Source of the DNA: Maribacter litoralis
GTDB taxonomy: Bacteria > Bacteroidota > Bacteroidia > Flavobacteriales > Flavobacteriaceae
Direction: 5' to 3'
Assembly: GCF_003075045.1 (NCBI RefSeq)
Contig: NZ_QCZD01000001.1
Coordinates: 186,001-250,000 of the forward strand
DNA length: 64,000 nucleotides
Shown piece after piece: positions 24,414 to 32,536 of the stretch. The stretch's first letter is position 1. Each line of letters starts with the position of its first letter. Under the pieces are notes generated by a model. It saw only the letters and a program-made list of their open reading frames with translations. It was not told where the DNA came from and did not search any database. The position numbers were made by a program, and so were the translations under genes.

Positions 24414-25925
24414 TTGAAGTTACATAAAGAGACCACTGAGAAGACCCTGTACGATTATCAAGAGGAAGATCTACATACTATTTTTAAGTATCTAGATGAA
24501 AACGGTGATAATTCTAACCTGCTGTACCAATTGCCTACAGGCGGAGGTAAAACAGTGGTATTTTCAGAAATAGCCAAACGCTACATAGCCAAGACAAATA
24601 AAAAAGTCATTGTTCTTACCCATCGTATAGAACTTAGTCAACAAACGTCTAGAATGTTGAATGGTTTTGGGGTAAAGAACAAAATAATCAACAGCGAAGT
24701 AAAAGAATGGCAAGACCAAGATGAGTTCATGTGCTTTGTAGCCATGGTTGAAACGCTGAATAACAGGTTGCAAGAAGAAAAGATAGAAATCAATAATATT
24801 GGCTTAGTCATTATAGATGAGGCCCATTACAATTCTTTTCGCAAGCTTTTTAAGTATTTTGAGAACTCGGTAATTCTTGGGGTTACGGCAACTCCTTTAA
24901 GTTCCAATATAAAACTCCCCATGAAAGACAACTATAAAAAGTTGATTGTGGGCGAGTCTATTGAATCCCTTATTCAGAAAAAGTTTTTGGCAAAGGCTAA
25001 TATGTATAATTATGATGTTAGCCTACAAACCTTAAAACTGGGTATTAGTGGTGATTATACCGTAAAATCATCAGATGAACTGTATGGTAACCACAGCATG
25101 TTGAACAAGTTGGTAACCGCTTACAATGAAATTGCGAAAGGTACCAAAACCTTAATTTTCAACAATGGTATAAATACGTCAAGGTATGTTTGTGAAACTT
25201 TTAGAAAAGCCGGTTACAACATTCGTCACCTAGATAATAAAAACAACGCTTCAGAACGAAAAGAGATTCTTAAGTGGTTTAAAGAAACTCCCGATGCCAT
25301 ATTAACTTCGGTAAGTATTTTAACTACCGGGTTTGATGAGCCTAGTGTAGAGACCATTATTTTAAACCGTGCTACACGTTCGCTTACCCTTTATTTTCAA
25401 ATGATTGGTCGTGGCTCTCGATATCTTCCTAATAAGCAGGAGTTCAACGTTATTGATATGGGTAACAATATTGCCCGTTTCGGACTTTGGAATGCGGGAA
25501 TAGACTGGCAAGAAATATTTCATTTTCCAGACTTTTACTTGGAGAACATTAAAAATGACGAGGAGATTGAGCGCGAATTCGTTTATGAAATGCCACCGGA
25601 ATTACGTGCTGAATTTTCTAAATCAACCGACATAGATTTTGATATTAAAGCGGAATACAAAAAGAGTTTTGCCAACGGTGAAAAATCTAAACTTGTACTC
25701 GAAAAGAGTATTGAGCAGCATGCCAAAATATGTGTTGAAAATTCAGAAGATGTTTTTGATGCCCGTATTCTCGCCAAAAAACTTAAAGAAGAAATTCAAT
25801 ATCGGGTTCGTCAATATTCATATTGCATTATGAATAATACCAAAAATTACAAAGAGTGGTTAGAGGAAGATTATGAACGTAAATTACGCTCTAAGATTTC
25901 CAAGCTTTTTGCTGCCAAGATGTAG
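24414..25925 (+). CDS. SF2 DEAH-box helicase (RadD/SSL2-like)
   Basis: The protein has 503 residues from a TTG start. An in-frame stop lies 18 bases upstream and no ATG occurs before the Walker motif. Motifs in order: Q-motif-like DYQEEDLHTIF, motif I PTGGGKT, Ia VLTHRIELSQQ, II IDEAHYN, III TATPLSS, then in the second domain TLIFNNG, SILTTGFDEP (V) and QMIGRGSR (VI). A charged C-terminal extension (about 370-503) has no recognised domain. Likely nucleic-acid translocase in repair. Nothing around it indicates a defence operon. Confidence 0.9.
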   Translation: MKLHKETTEKTLYDYQEEDLHTIFKYLDENGDNSNLLYQLPTGGGKTVVFSEIAKRYIAKTNKKVIVLTHRIELSQQTSRMLNGFGVKNKIINSEVKEWQDQDEFMCFVAMVETLNNRLQEEKIEINNIGLVIIDEAHYNSFRKLFKYFENSVILGVTATPLSSNIKLPMKDNYKKLIVGESIESLIQKKFLAKANMYNYDVSLQTLKLGISGDYTVKSSDELYGNHSMLNKLVTAYNEIAKGTKTLIFNNGINTSRYVCETFRKAGYNIRHLDNKNNASERKEILKWFKETPDAILTSVSILTTGFDEPSVETIILNRATRSLTLYFQMIGRGSRYLPNKQEFNVIDMGNNIARFGLWNAGIDWQEIFHFPDFYLENIKNDEEIEREFVYEMPPELRAEFSKSTDIDFDIKAEYKKSFANGEKSKLVLEKSIEQHAKICVENSEDVFDARILAKKLKEEIQYRVRQYSYCIMNNTKNYKEWLEEDYERKLRSKISKLFAAKM

Positions 25926-26090
25926 GTTTTGTTTATGATTGGGTATTATGATTTTGAATTGATGTAATTAGCAATTCTATATTCTATCATACCGTATTTT
26001 ATAAGATTTGGAAAAATGGTCCGCTGATTATCTATATTGAAATAAGTTGGTTAATTTCAAGAGCTTGAATAACAACAACGCTCTCAACGA

Positions 26091-28298
26091 ATGAAAAACC
26101 GCTTATTTTCCCTCACCTTACTCTTAACCATTTTATTTTATGGCATTACCGGTTATCACTTTCTAACCGGGTGGCATCCTATTATTATGATGCTTATTGC
26201 CATTATTTTTGGTCTTTTAATTAACCTAGTTGTATACGGTATTTTAAATTTTTTGGGTAAAGGATTAAAGCAAATTCCGCTGAAATCAATAACTGCCGTT
26301 CTTAGTGCAATCATTGTTTTCATTATTCTAAAATATATCGGTTTCGGTTGGCCTACTTTATTTTATACCGGGGTCATTAGCCTCAGTGTTTTATTATGCA
26401 TGGCTCTTTATAGATTTCAACGAAAAAGAACCTTCTTTACAGGTTTGTCATTGCTGGTTTTATTGGTTGGCGCAGGTTATGTATTCTTTAAATTGGCAGG
26501 TACAGGTAAAGATCCATATATAAATGATGTACCGTTGGCTTTTACCCAAGATGAGTCTTTTCCTCCTGAAACGGTCAATATGGAGAATCCTGCAATACTG
26601 GGTTCGTACTCGGTCAATACGTTTACCTATGGTAGTGGTAGCGATGAACAACGGGAAGAATTTTCAACCGGTATTAAGTTTAAAACGAATACTGTAGATG
26701 GTTCTTGGTTGATTCCTGAGTGGAAAGGCAAGAAGAAAAAATGGCGCGAAAGTTATTGGGGATTTGGCTCAGAAAACTTTCCCCTCAACGGTAGAGTGTA
26801 TATGCCCGAAGGTGACGGACCATTTCCATTGACCCTAATTGTTCATGGAAATCATAATATGATCGATTATTCTGATGATGGCTATGGCTATTTGGGCAGT
26901 TTACTGGCGAGTAGGGGAATTATAGCGGTATCGGTCGATGAGAATTTTTTAAACGGACATTGGTCGGGTGATTTTAGAGGAAAAGAAATGCCTGCTCGAG
27001 CATGGTTGCTATTAAAGCATTTGGAACAATGGAGAAGCTGGAACAATGATGATGGTCACGAATTAGCGCAAAAAGTGGATATGGAGAAAATCATGTTGAT
27101 GGGACATTCGCGTGGTGGCGAAGCGGTGTCCATTGCGGCAGCTTATAATCCGCTGCCTTATTTTCCGGATTTGGCAAAAGAAAAATTTAATTTCAATTTT
27201 GGCATTAAAGGGGTAGTGGCGCTTGCTCCCACAGATTATAGGTATAATCGTAAAATTATACTCAACAACATTAATTTTCTAAGCATACAAGGTTCTTATG
27301 ATGCCGATGAAGTTAGCTTTTGGGGAATGAGGCCTTATCGCCGTCTAAAATATACCGATTCTGTAAACAGGTTCAAGGCGGGTGTCTATATTCATCATGC
27401 CAATCACGGTCAGTTTAATTCCACTTGGGGAAATTCAGATTTTGGTGCGCCATCAAAATGGTTGTTGAACTTAAATCCGCTACTTAAAGAAGAGCAACAA
27501 CAAGAAGCTGCCAAGGTATTTATCGGCTCTTTTGCCGAGGCTACTTTAAAAGGTAATCAAGAATACCGTTCTATTTTTAAAAACGTTTCGGTAGCAAAGC
27601 AATGGCTGCCCGTAGAGCATTACCTCACGTCTTTTGAAACATCCAATTTTCATACTATTGCCGATTTTGAAGAGGATTTGGATATTACCACTGCCATTGA
27701 CAGCACGGTATTACAAGCTACCCATGTTGCTTTATGGAAAGAACAAAATTTACCGACCCGTGATGAAGGCAGCCAAGAAAACAATGCTGTTGTTTTGGGA
27801 TGGGATTATGAAAATTCGATAACGTCGGATAAGGCTGAATACCAAATTGTACTATCGGATAATGATTCAACCGCATTCGCTTCCAATTATAACCTGCAGT
27901 TTACACTTGGTGCAGGCAATCACGAATGGTTAGATATCAATGTGCCGGAAGAAGAAAAAGAGACTGATTCGGATGAAAATAAAAGAGAAGCTCCGCAACT
28001 GGATTTTACCGTTCAGCTTACGGATAAAGCGGGACAAACAAGTGCTTTCAAAGTAAGTGAGGTGAAAGGTATTTCAAAACCGTTAAAAACGAGATTTACA
28101 AAATTTGAATTTTTGGATAAAGACATGATTGGTGATGATTGGGAAGTACAATTGCAGACATATCACTTGCCATTAGAGAAATTCTCTTCTATTAACCCTG
28201 AGTTAACTCTGGAAGAGGTAAGTAAAATCACATTCATTTTTGACCAAACAGAGTACGGGGTAGTAGTGCTTGATGAAATAGGTATTTCTGTGGATTAG
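26091..28298 (+). CDS. Membrane-anchored alpha/beta hydrolase
   Basis: The protein has 735 residues. Four to five hydrophobic helices (about 1-145) are followed by an extracytoplasmic alpha/beta hydrolase domain. The segment PLTLIVHGNHNMIDYSDDGY resembles an oxyanion loop, the nucleophile elbow is MGHSRGGEAVS (Ser near 339), and ANHGQFN supplies a late His. A C-terminal region (about 530-735) is beta-rich and may be a separate binding domain. PET-hydrolase-like and dienelactone-hydrolase-like proteins share the elbow, but the substrate here cannot be told. Start ATG 26091 is directly before KNRLFSLTLLLT. Confidence 0.8.
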   Translation: MKNRLFSLTLLLTILFYGITGYHFLTGWHPIIMMLIAIIFGLLINLVVYGILNFLGKGLKQIPLKSITAVLSAIIVFIILKYIGFGWPTLFYTGVISLSVLLCMALYRFQRKRTFFTGLSLLVLLVGAGYVFFKLAGTGKDPYINDVPLAFTQDESFPPETVNMENPAILGSYSVNTFTYGSGSDEQREEFSTGIKFKTNTVDGSWLIPEWKGKKKKWRESYWGFGSENFPLNGRVYMPEGDGPFPLTLIVHGNHNMIDYSDDGYGYLGSLLASRGIIAVSVDENFLNGHWSGDFRGKEMPARAWLLLKHLEQWRSWNNDDGHELAQKVDMEKIMLMGHSRGGEAVSIAAAYNPLPYFPDLAKEKFNFNFGIKGVVALAPTDYRYNRKIILNNINFLSIQGSYDADEVSFWGMRPYRRLKYTDSVNRFKAGVYIHHANHGQFNSTWGNSDFGAPSKWLLNLNPLLKEEQQQEAAKVFIGSFAEATLKGNQEYRSIFKNVSVAKQWLPVEHYLTSFETSNFHTIADFEEDLDITTAIDSTVLQATHVALWKEQNLPTRDEGSQENNAVVLGWDYENSITSDKAEYQIVLSDNDSTAFASNYNLQFTLGAGNHEWLDINVPEEEKETDSDENKREAPQLDFTVQLTDKAGQTSAFKVSEVKGISKPLKTRFTKFEFLDKDMIGDDWEVQLQTYHLPLEKFSSINPELTLEEVSKITFIFDQTEYGVVVLDEIGISVD

Positions 28299-28321
28299 TT
28301 GTTGGTTGTTGGTTGTTGGTT
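28299..28321. repeat. GTTGGTT simple repeat, matches one at 56983
   Basis: Three to four units of a TTGGTTG-type septamer directly after the hydrolase stop. A degenerated version follows menB at 56983-57015, and in both places it precedes a CTCTATTTTCT tract. Confidence 0.7.
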
Positions 28322-28445
28322 AGGTGAAATTTAGCTTTGCTAAATTTTATAACACATAAAAATCTATACTCTATACTCTATTTTCTCAATTCTTACGTAG
28401 TACTTTGAAAATCAAACCTTATACTTCGTACTTTGTACCTTGCTT

Positions 28446-28567
28446 GTCAGTTCGAGTGAATTTCGAGGTACGAGAAATTTGTATCGAGAACCCTATCGTG
28501 TACCCGAGTTCTCGATACAACTTTTTAGTTTCCGCGATGCTTCAACTAAAAAGCCACTCGAAGTGAC
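28446..28567. repeat. Intergenic palindromic element
   Basis: The core is a perfect 13-base inverted repeat, TTGTATCGAGAAC (28479-28491) and GTTCTCGATACAA (28508-28520). The outer ends, GTCAGTTCGAGTG and CACTCGAAGTGAC, are imperfect inverted repeats too. The whole could fold into one long hairpin. I know similar TTCGAGTG/TTCTCGATAC elements from other flavobacterial intergenic regions, and believe it to be a REP- or MITE-like repeat. Confidence 0.65.
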
Positions 28568-28599
28568 AATGGTACTTTTTGGATAATCCGTTACACTCA

Positions 28600-28642
28600 T
28601 TCAACAGATTGCCACGTCGCGAAAAACTCCTCGCAAAGACGT
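28600..28642. repeat. Dispersed repeat, copy 1 (pairs with 35560-35602)
   Basis: 43 bases from TTCAACAG to AAAGACGT, 41 identical to the copy at 35560-35602. On the minus strand it reads CGTCTTTGCGAGGAG then GCGACGTGGCAATC, close to an intergenic repeat I know from many bacterial genomes. Confidence 0.8.
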
Positions 28643-28720
28643 AATCCAATTGAGCACTGAGCACTAAAAACTTGCCAACCAACAACCATTTCCCGTACTT
28701 TGTACTTAATACTTCGGACT

Positions 28721-29968
28721 TTGAACTTAAAAAAACATCCTAAAACCCTTCTCGTAATAGCACTCGTATGGCCAGAACCTGCTTCTACAGCTGCTGGGGT
28801 TCGTATGATGCAATTGTTGCAAGTATTTAAAAAACAAGGGTACGGAATAACTGTGGCTTCCGCTGCTACAACATCTGAGTATTCAGAAGATTTGAATGCT
28901 TTGGGTTACCAAACGGCAGATATCAAAATGAATGATAGTTCTTTTGATGTTTTTGTTACGGATTTGAATCCTAATGTGGTGTTGTTCGATCGTTTCTTGA
29001 CCGAAGAACAGTTTGGGTGGCGTGTTGCCGAAAACTGCCCTGATGCGCTTCGTGTGTTAGATACGGAAGATTTACATTCCCTACGTCATGTGCGTGAGCA
29101 ATGCTTTAAAAAAAATATTCCGTTTAATACGGATGCTTGGTTAGCTGATGATAAGACCAAACGGGAAATTGCCAGTATTTATCGTTGCGATCTCTCTTTG
29201 ATCATTTCTAGCTATGAGCAGGAACTATTGACAGATGTACTCAACATAGATAAAAGCCTATTGTTATTACTTCCTTTCATGGTTGATGAAATCACTACTG
29301 AAACGAATTGGAAAACATTTGAGGAAAGAGAAGATTTTGTATTCATTGGTGGCGGAAAACATGCGCCCAATATTGATGCTGTAAAATGCTTAAAAACTAC
29401 TATCTGGCCATTAATTCGTAAAAAATTACCAGAACCTAAATTGCATATTTATGGTGCTTATTTACCACAGCAAATTGTAGAAATGCATAACCCTGCAACC
29501 GGATTTCATGTACACGGTAGGGAAGAAGATGTTAATGAAGTCATGCAATCGGCAAAAGTATGCCTTGCTCCGCTACGTTTTGGTGCGGGAATAAAAGGGA
29601 AACTACTTTCAGCTATGCAAAATGGAACGCCAAGTGTTACTACTACTATTGGAGCAGAGGGCATGCACGGCATTCTGGACTGGAATGGCTACATCGAAAA
29701 TGACCATACCGCTTTTGTGGAAGCTGCCGTTAGGTTATATACCACTGAACTTACCTGGCAAAATGCTCAAGATCAAGCTAGGACTTTAATCAATACGTTA
29801 TATGCTAATGCAAGCTTAGAAAATATGTTAGTAATGCAAGTAGAACAGCTTCAAAAAGATTTAGCTACACATAGAAAGCAAAATTTTACAGGAGCTCTGC
29901 TACAACACCAAACCATGACCGCTATCAAGTTTATGAGCAAATGGATTGAGGAGAAGAATAGGGGGTAG
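28721..29968 (+). CDS. GT-B fold glycosyltransferase (GT4-like)
   Basis: About 415 residues. No early ATG exists. I take TTG 28721 (followed by N-L-K-K-H-P-K-T-L-L-V-I-A), where the first beta strand begins, and TTG 28700 is the alternative. The N-terminal domain has WPEPASTAAGVRMMQLLQVF, the glycine-rich donor of GT-B enzymes. The C-terminal domain has FIGGGKHAPNIDAVKCL, LHIYGAYLPQQIVEM and the pair APLRFGAGIKGKLLSAMQNG and PSVTTTIGAEGMHGI, the E-x7-E-like nucleotide-sugar region. The acceptor is unknown. No polysaccharide genes lie nearby, so it stands alone. Confidence 0.82.
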   Translation: MNLKKHPKTLLVIALVWPEPASTAAGVRMMQLLQVFKKQGYGITVASAATTSEYSEDLNALGYQTADIKMNDSSFDVFVTDLNPNVVLFDRFLTEEQFGWRVAENCPDALRVLDTEDLHSLRHVREQCFKKNIPFNTDAWLADDKTKREIASIYRCDLSLIISSYEQELLTDVLNIDKSLLLLLPFMVDEITTETNWKTFEEREDFVFIGGGKHAPNIDAVKCLKTTIWPLIRKKLPEPKLHIYGAYLPQQIVEMHNPATGFHVHGREEDVNEVMQSAKVCLAPLRFGAGIKGKLLSAMQNGTPSVTTTIGAEGMHGILDWNGYIENDHTAFVEAAVRLYTTELTWQNAQDQARTLINTLYANASLENMLVMQVEQLQKDLATHRKQNFTGALLQHQTMTAIKFMSKWIEEKNRG

Positions 29969-30049
29969 TTGGGGTAATGATATTATATTTAAAAAATGGC
30001 GAATTTTTGCGCCCTAATTTATTACTATTCTTTTGTTTAAAATCTTAAT

Positions 30050-30073
30050 CCGCTATTTTAAATACGTTGTTAC
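30050..30073. repeat. Cassette end repeat, left copy beside the RM genes
   Basis: CCGCTATT, then TTAAAT, then ACGTTGTT. The same two outer blocks with similar spacing recur at 38273-38296 beside the DHFR-like gene. It lies about 110 bases beyond the stop of the restriction gene. Confidence 0.55.
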
Positions 30074-30180
30074 CTGCTGGCTTATTTTGTTAAGATTGTC
30101 TTTCAGAGTTGGCAAAGACGTACTCTTTTGTATTTTTTTGGCTTGCGTGCAAGCTGTAGAAAATTGCAAATGTGAATGGC

Positions 30181-30807
30181 TTAAGTTGGCGGGAATAAAG
30201 AGCTTACTTTTTCAATGGTTACAACTTGATTTGATTCGATTACTTTTACAGTTGGTGGTTCTTCAAACTTAAATTCTTTTAAGTCAGCTACTAAATTATC
30301 GAACTCAGAATTTGTTGCAACGACAACATCGTCAAGCCCAATTACATCTCCTGTCTTGATTTTTCTTTTTACACTTTTTGCCTCTGTTTCGTTTAAAGTG
30401 ATTAAATAACTTAAAGCTTTTCTATGAACATATTTTAAAGCTATGGATTCTAAATCTGCTTGTTTGTATCTTTCTCTTAAACTTGTTTTAACACTCCAAC
30501 ATATAGGACCACGTTCAGCGGAATAAAACATTAAATCATAAACAACATTTGGAACAAAAGCAACTTTTGCACTCATATAAATAGGTAGAATATTTTCTCT
30601 AATACAAAGAGAAGCTAAAATGTATTCAAACATTTTACCATTTAAATTTGAATTACGTTCTGTATAAGCTTCATATTTATCCCAAAATAATTTTATATAT
30701 TCAGAAGGTTTTTCATATTTTATTTCCATAAAATTATGAAAAAGTTCTTCAAATATGCTTCCTGCTTTTGTGTCATTACCTATGACAATTCCTAATTCTT
30801 TAAGCAT
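30181..30807 (-). CDS. Probable type II restriction endonuclease
   Basis: The protein has 208 residues and is not assigned to a named enzyme. It overlaps the cytosine methyltransferase by 8 bases, which is the main evidence. A candidate PD-(D/E)xK core is visible: a helix with Glu61 (NGKMFEYILA), then Asp91 (VVYDLMF), and Lys107 in ICWSVKTSLRERYKQADLE. The usual Glu of E-x-K is Ser here, and Glu61 may supply the acid, as in other variants of the fold. No membrane segment. Its C-terminal part (about 160-208) is likely for specificity. The length fits small type II enzymes. Confidence 0.7.
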   Translation of the reverse strand: MLKELGIVIGNDTKAGSIFEELFHNFMEIKYEKPSEYIKLFWDKYEAYTERNSNLNGKMFEYILASLCIRENILPIYMSAKVAFVPNVVYDLMFYSAERGPICWSVKTSLRERYKQADLESIALKYVHRKALSYLITLNETEAKSVKRKIKTGDVIGLDDVVVATNSEFDNLVADLKEFKFEEPPTVKVIESNQVVTIEKVSSLFPPT

Positions 30808-32065
30808 CGTTTAGTTTTTCAATTATTTTTTTGGCAGTAGCTTGAATTGCAGGAACTGCAACTGAATTTCCGAATTGTTTGTAAGCTTGTGCATCTGAAA
30901 CTACTATTTTAAAATTGTCAGGAAAGCCTTGTAATCTTGCCCACTCTCGAGGTGTCATTTTTCTAATTCCTTCTTGGTTTACTTCTCCAGAAATATTAGT
31001 TATAGGTTTGAAATTTGTTAACCTATCATCAAAAACTAAATTTCGTTCTCTACCCATTCCTCCACAAACAACCGCATTTGCAGTTCCATCAATTGGAATT
31101 ATTTCATAACCAAAACCGTTTCCTTTACTTTCGTGCCTTGCTTTATGTTTTCTTAATGTATCTATGTAAGTTGTTGAAAGATAATACTTAACTGAAACTT
31201 CATCTTGTTCTAAAACATCTTCTAAAATAGTTTCTTTATTGGTTGGTCTTGGATATTCAAAATCCTTAATACCAGTGTCCTTATGGAATCCAACGATAAA
31301 AATTCGCTCTCGATTTTGAGGAACACCAAACTCTTTGGCATTAATAATTTGAGGTTCTGGAACGTAATACCCTAAATCTTCTCGAAGTACATTTAAAATA
31401 GTTGATAATGTTTTTCCTTTGTCGTGATTTCTTAGACCTTTTACATTTTCGAGAAAAATTGCTTTTGGTTGTTTTTTCTTAATGATTTCCGCTACGTCAA
31501 AAAATAGCGTTCCTCTTGTATCTTCAAATCCACCACGTCTCCCTGCAATCGAAAAAGCTTGACAAGGGAAGCCTGCACAAAGTACATCAAAATTGTCGGG
31601 AATATAATTTTTTGTTTTGGGTTTTGTAATATCTCCAAAAGGGATTTCTCCAAAATTAGCTTTATAAGTTTGTTTTGAGTATTTGTCCCATTCACTTGTG
31701 AAAACACATTTTCCTTCAAGATTTTGAAGAGCTAAACGAAATCCACCAATTCCTGCAAAGAGATCAATAAATTTGAATTTAGGTTTTTCTGGTGCTGGAA
31801 AAGGAACAGATCTATTAAGGTCAAATATCAAATACTGAAGAGCTTCTTCCGCTACTTGAATTGTAACTTTTTGTGTGGGATATTCTTTTTCAAGAATTTC
31901 TTTTACATAAGAAAGAGCATCCTTTTTGTAAAATCGTGAAACTCCATTCTTATAGTTATGTAAATAATGCGTAAAAGATGCTGGTTTAGAATTATCTGGG
32001 TCAACTAATTTTATTTCAAACAGTTGTCCGTCAATATTTTCTATGTCAATTCTTTCTTTAATCAT
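30800..32065 (-). CDS. DNA (cytosine-5) methyltransferase, type II
   Basis: The protein has 421 residues. After an N-terminal extension of about 95 residues the conserved motifs follow in order: I (FIDLFAGIGGFRLAL), IV with catalytic Cys168 (FPCQAFSIAG), VI (LENVKG near 206), VIII (QNRERIF near 250), a target-recognition region (about 265-375) and IX-X (REWARLQGFP; QFGNSVAVP). It should methylate C5 of cytosine at an unknown sequence and protect host DNA from the adjacent nuclease. The N-terminal extension (about 1-90, SRFYKKDALSYVKEILEKEY) has no catalytic motif and may help DNA binding or self-regulation. Confidence 0.95.
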   Translation of the reverse strand: MIKERIDIENIDGQLFEIKLVDPDNSKPASFTHYLHNYKNGVSRFYKKDALSYVKEILEKEYPTQKVTIQVAEEALQYLIFDLNRSVPFPAPEKPKFKFIDLFAGIGGFRLALQNLEGKCVFTSEWDKYSKQTYKANFGEIPFGDITKPKTKNYIPDNFDVLCAGFPCQAFSIAGRRGGFEDTRGTLFFDVAEIIKKKQPKAIFLENVKGLRNHDKGKTLSTILNVLREDLGYYVPEPQIINAKEFGVPQNRERIFIVGFHKDTGIKDFEYPRPTNKETILEDVLEQDEVSVKYYLSTTYIDTLRKHKARHESKGNGFGYEIIPIDGTANAVVCGGMGRERNLVFDDRLTNFKPITNISGEVNQEGIRKMTPREWARLQGFPDNFKIVVSDAQAYKQFGNSVAVPAIQATAKKIIEKLNDA

Positions 32066-32258
32066 TATCTTTTATTTAACCATACAAAGTAATAAAGTTT
32101 AGTGTTCCAATTACTTGATTATAATTTTTTTTATTCACAATTTTATTCAGTTGATAGTAGGTGAAGTGATTGCTCTATTGAATTTTTTAGCATTGGATTT
32201 GAACTTTGGACAAAATCAAAAGTACTCGTGCGAGCGGTGGTTTTTACGGTTTGCAGAT

Positions 32259-32296
32259 AACTTAGATCTAAAGGGAGTTTCAATTCTTTTTAGTGG
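32259..32296. repeat. Cassette boundary block 1, RM copy
   Basis: 38 bases with 31 identical, without gaps, to 39696-39733. Shared core: AATTCTTTTTAG preceded by GAGTTT. Confidence 0.75.
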
Positions 32297-32366
32297 TTTT
32301 AATTATTAAGTTTTCGGGGAGTGTAAGCTAAGTTCTATATTTCATCAGTTGTACGCAAGTACTTAC

Positions 32367-32392
32367 AAAATGAGTTATGCAGAGTTATTAAC
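32367..32392. repeat. Cassette boundary block 2, RM copy
   Basis: TGAGTTAT, a short variable part, then AGTTATTAAC. It matches TGAGTTAT and AAGTTATTAAC at 39784-39806. It lies 74 bases from block 1 here and about 48 in the other copy. Confidence 0.6.
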
Positions 32393-32507
32393 TAAAGTTT
32401 GTGTTAAAACTGCCAACTGTTACTGAATACTGATACTGCCTACTAAAAACTTATAACTGTAAACTGAAACTGCTAGTTGAATACTTAAAATAACACCAAT
32501 TATTGCG

Positions 32508-32515
32508 TAATTTTG
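32508..32515 (+). promoter_or_regulatory. -7 promoter element of the PLP enzyme gene
   Basis: TAATTTTG fits TAnnTTTG exactly. Transcription should start near 32521, giving a 16-base leader before ATG 32537. This decides against the TTG at 32513, which lies inside the element. No -33 TTG at proper spacing is seen. Confidence 0.6.
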
Positions 32516-32536
32516 AGCTATCAAAAAAAGCTAAGA

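Larger units (their letters stand above)
28299..28720. other. Repeat-rich intergenic stretch
   Basis: No gene seen. In order it holds a GTTGGTT-type simple repeat (28299-28321), a CTATACTCTATTTTCTC tract (28370-28396) also found at 57034-57060, a 122-base imperfect inverted structure (28446-28567), a copy of a repeat shared with 35560-35602, and a degenerate ACTG/CACTAAAAAC tract (about 28650-28720) of the type also seen near 32400, 35690 and 57060. Confidence 0.8.
30050..32392 (-). mobile_element. Putative cassette-like module carrying a type II RM pair
   Basis: The two genes (30181-32065) are enclosed by the left repeat (30050-30073) and by two right blocks (32259-32296 and 32367-32392). 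All three are matched, in the same order and orientation, around the DHFR/AraC pair at 38.3-39.8 kb. No recombinase is encoded. Boundaries are approximate. The cassette reading is an inference from the shared ends and from the accessory nature of the cargo. Confidence 0.4.
32066..32536. other. Non-coding stretch upstream of the RM genes, with cassette repeats
   Basis: No gene supported. It contains the 38-base cassette block (32259-32296), the GAGTTA..AGTTATTAAC block (32367-32392), an ACTG-rich degenerate tract (about 32396-32490: ACTGCCAACTG, ACTGATACTGCC, CTAAAAACTT) and a -7 element (32508-32515) for the next gene. A hairpin core CTCGTGCGAG lies near 32225-32234. Confidence 0.7.

Noticed and set aside
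24414-32065. Defence island joining the SF2 helicase with the RM genes
   Set aside because: The helicase lies 4.8 kb from the RM pair with unrelated genes between and separate promoters; no other defence gene is present.
32115-32309. 64-codon frame upstream of the RM genes
   Set aside because: It crosses cassette boundary block 1 and has no recognisable features. I treat it as chance.
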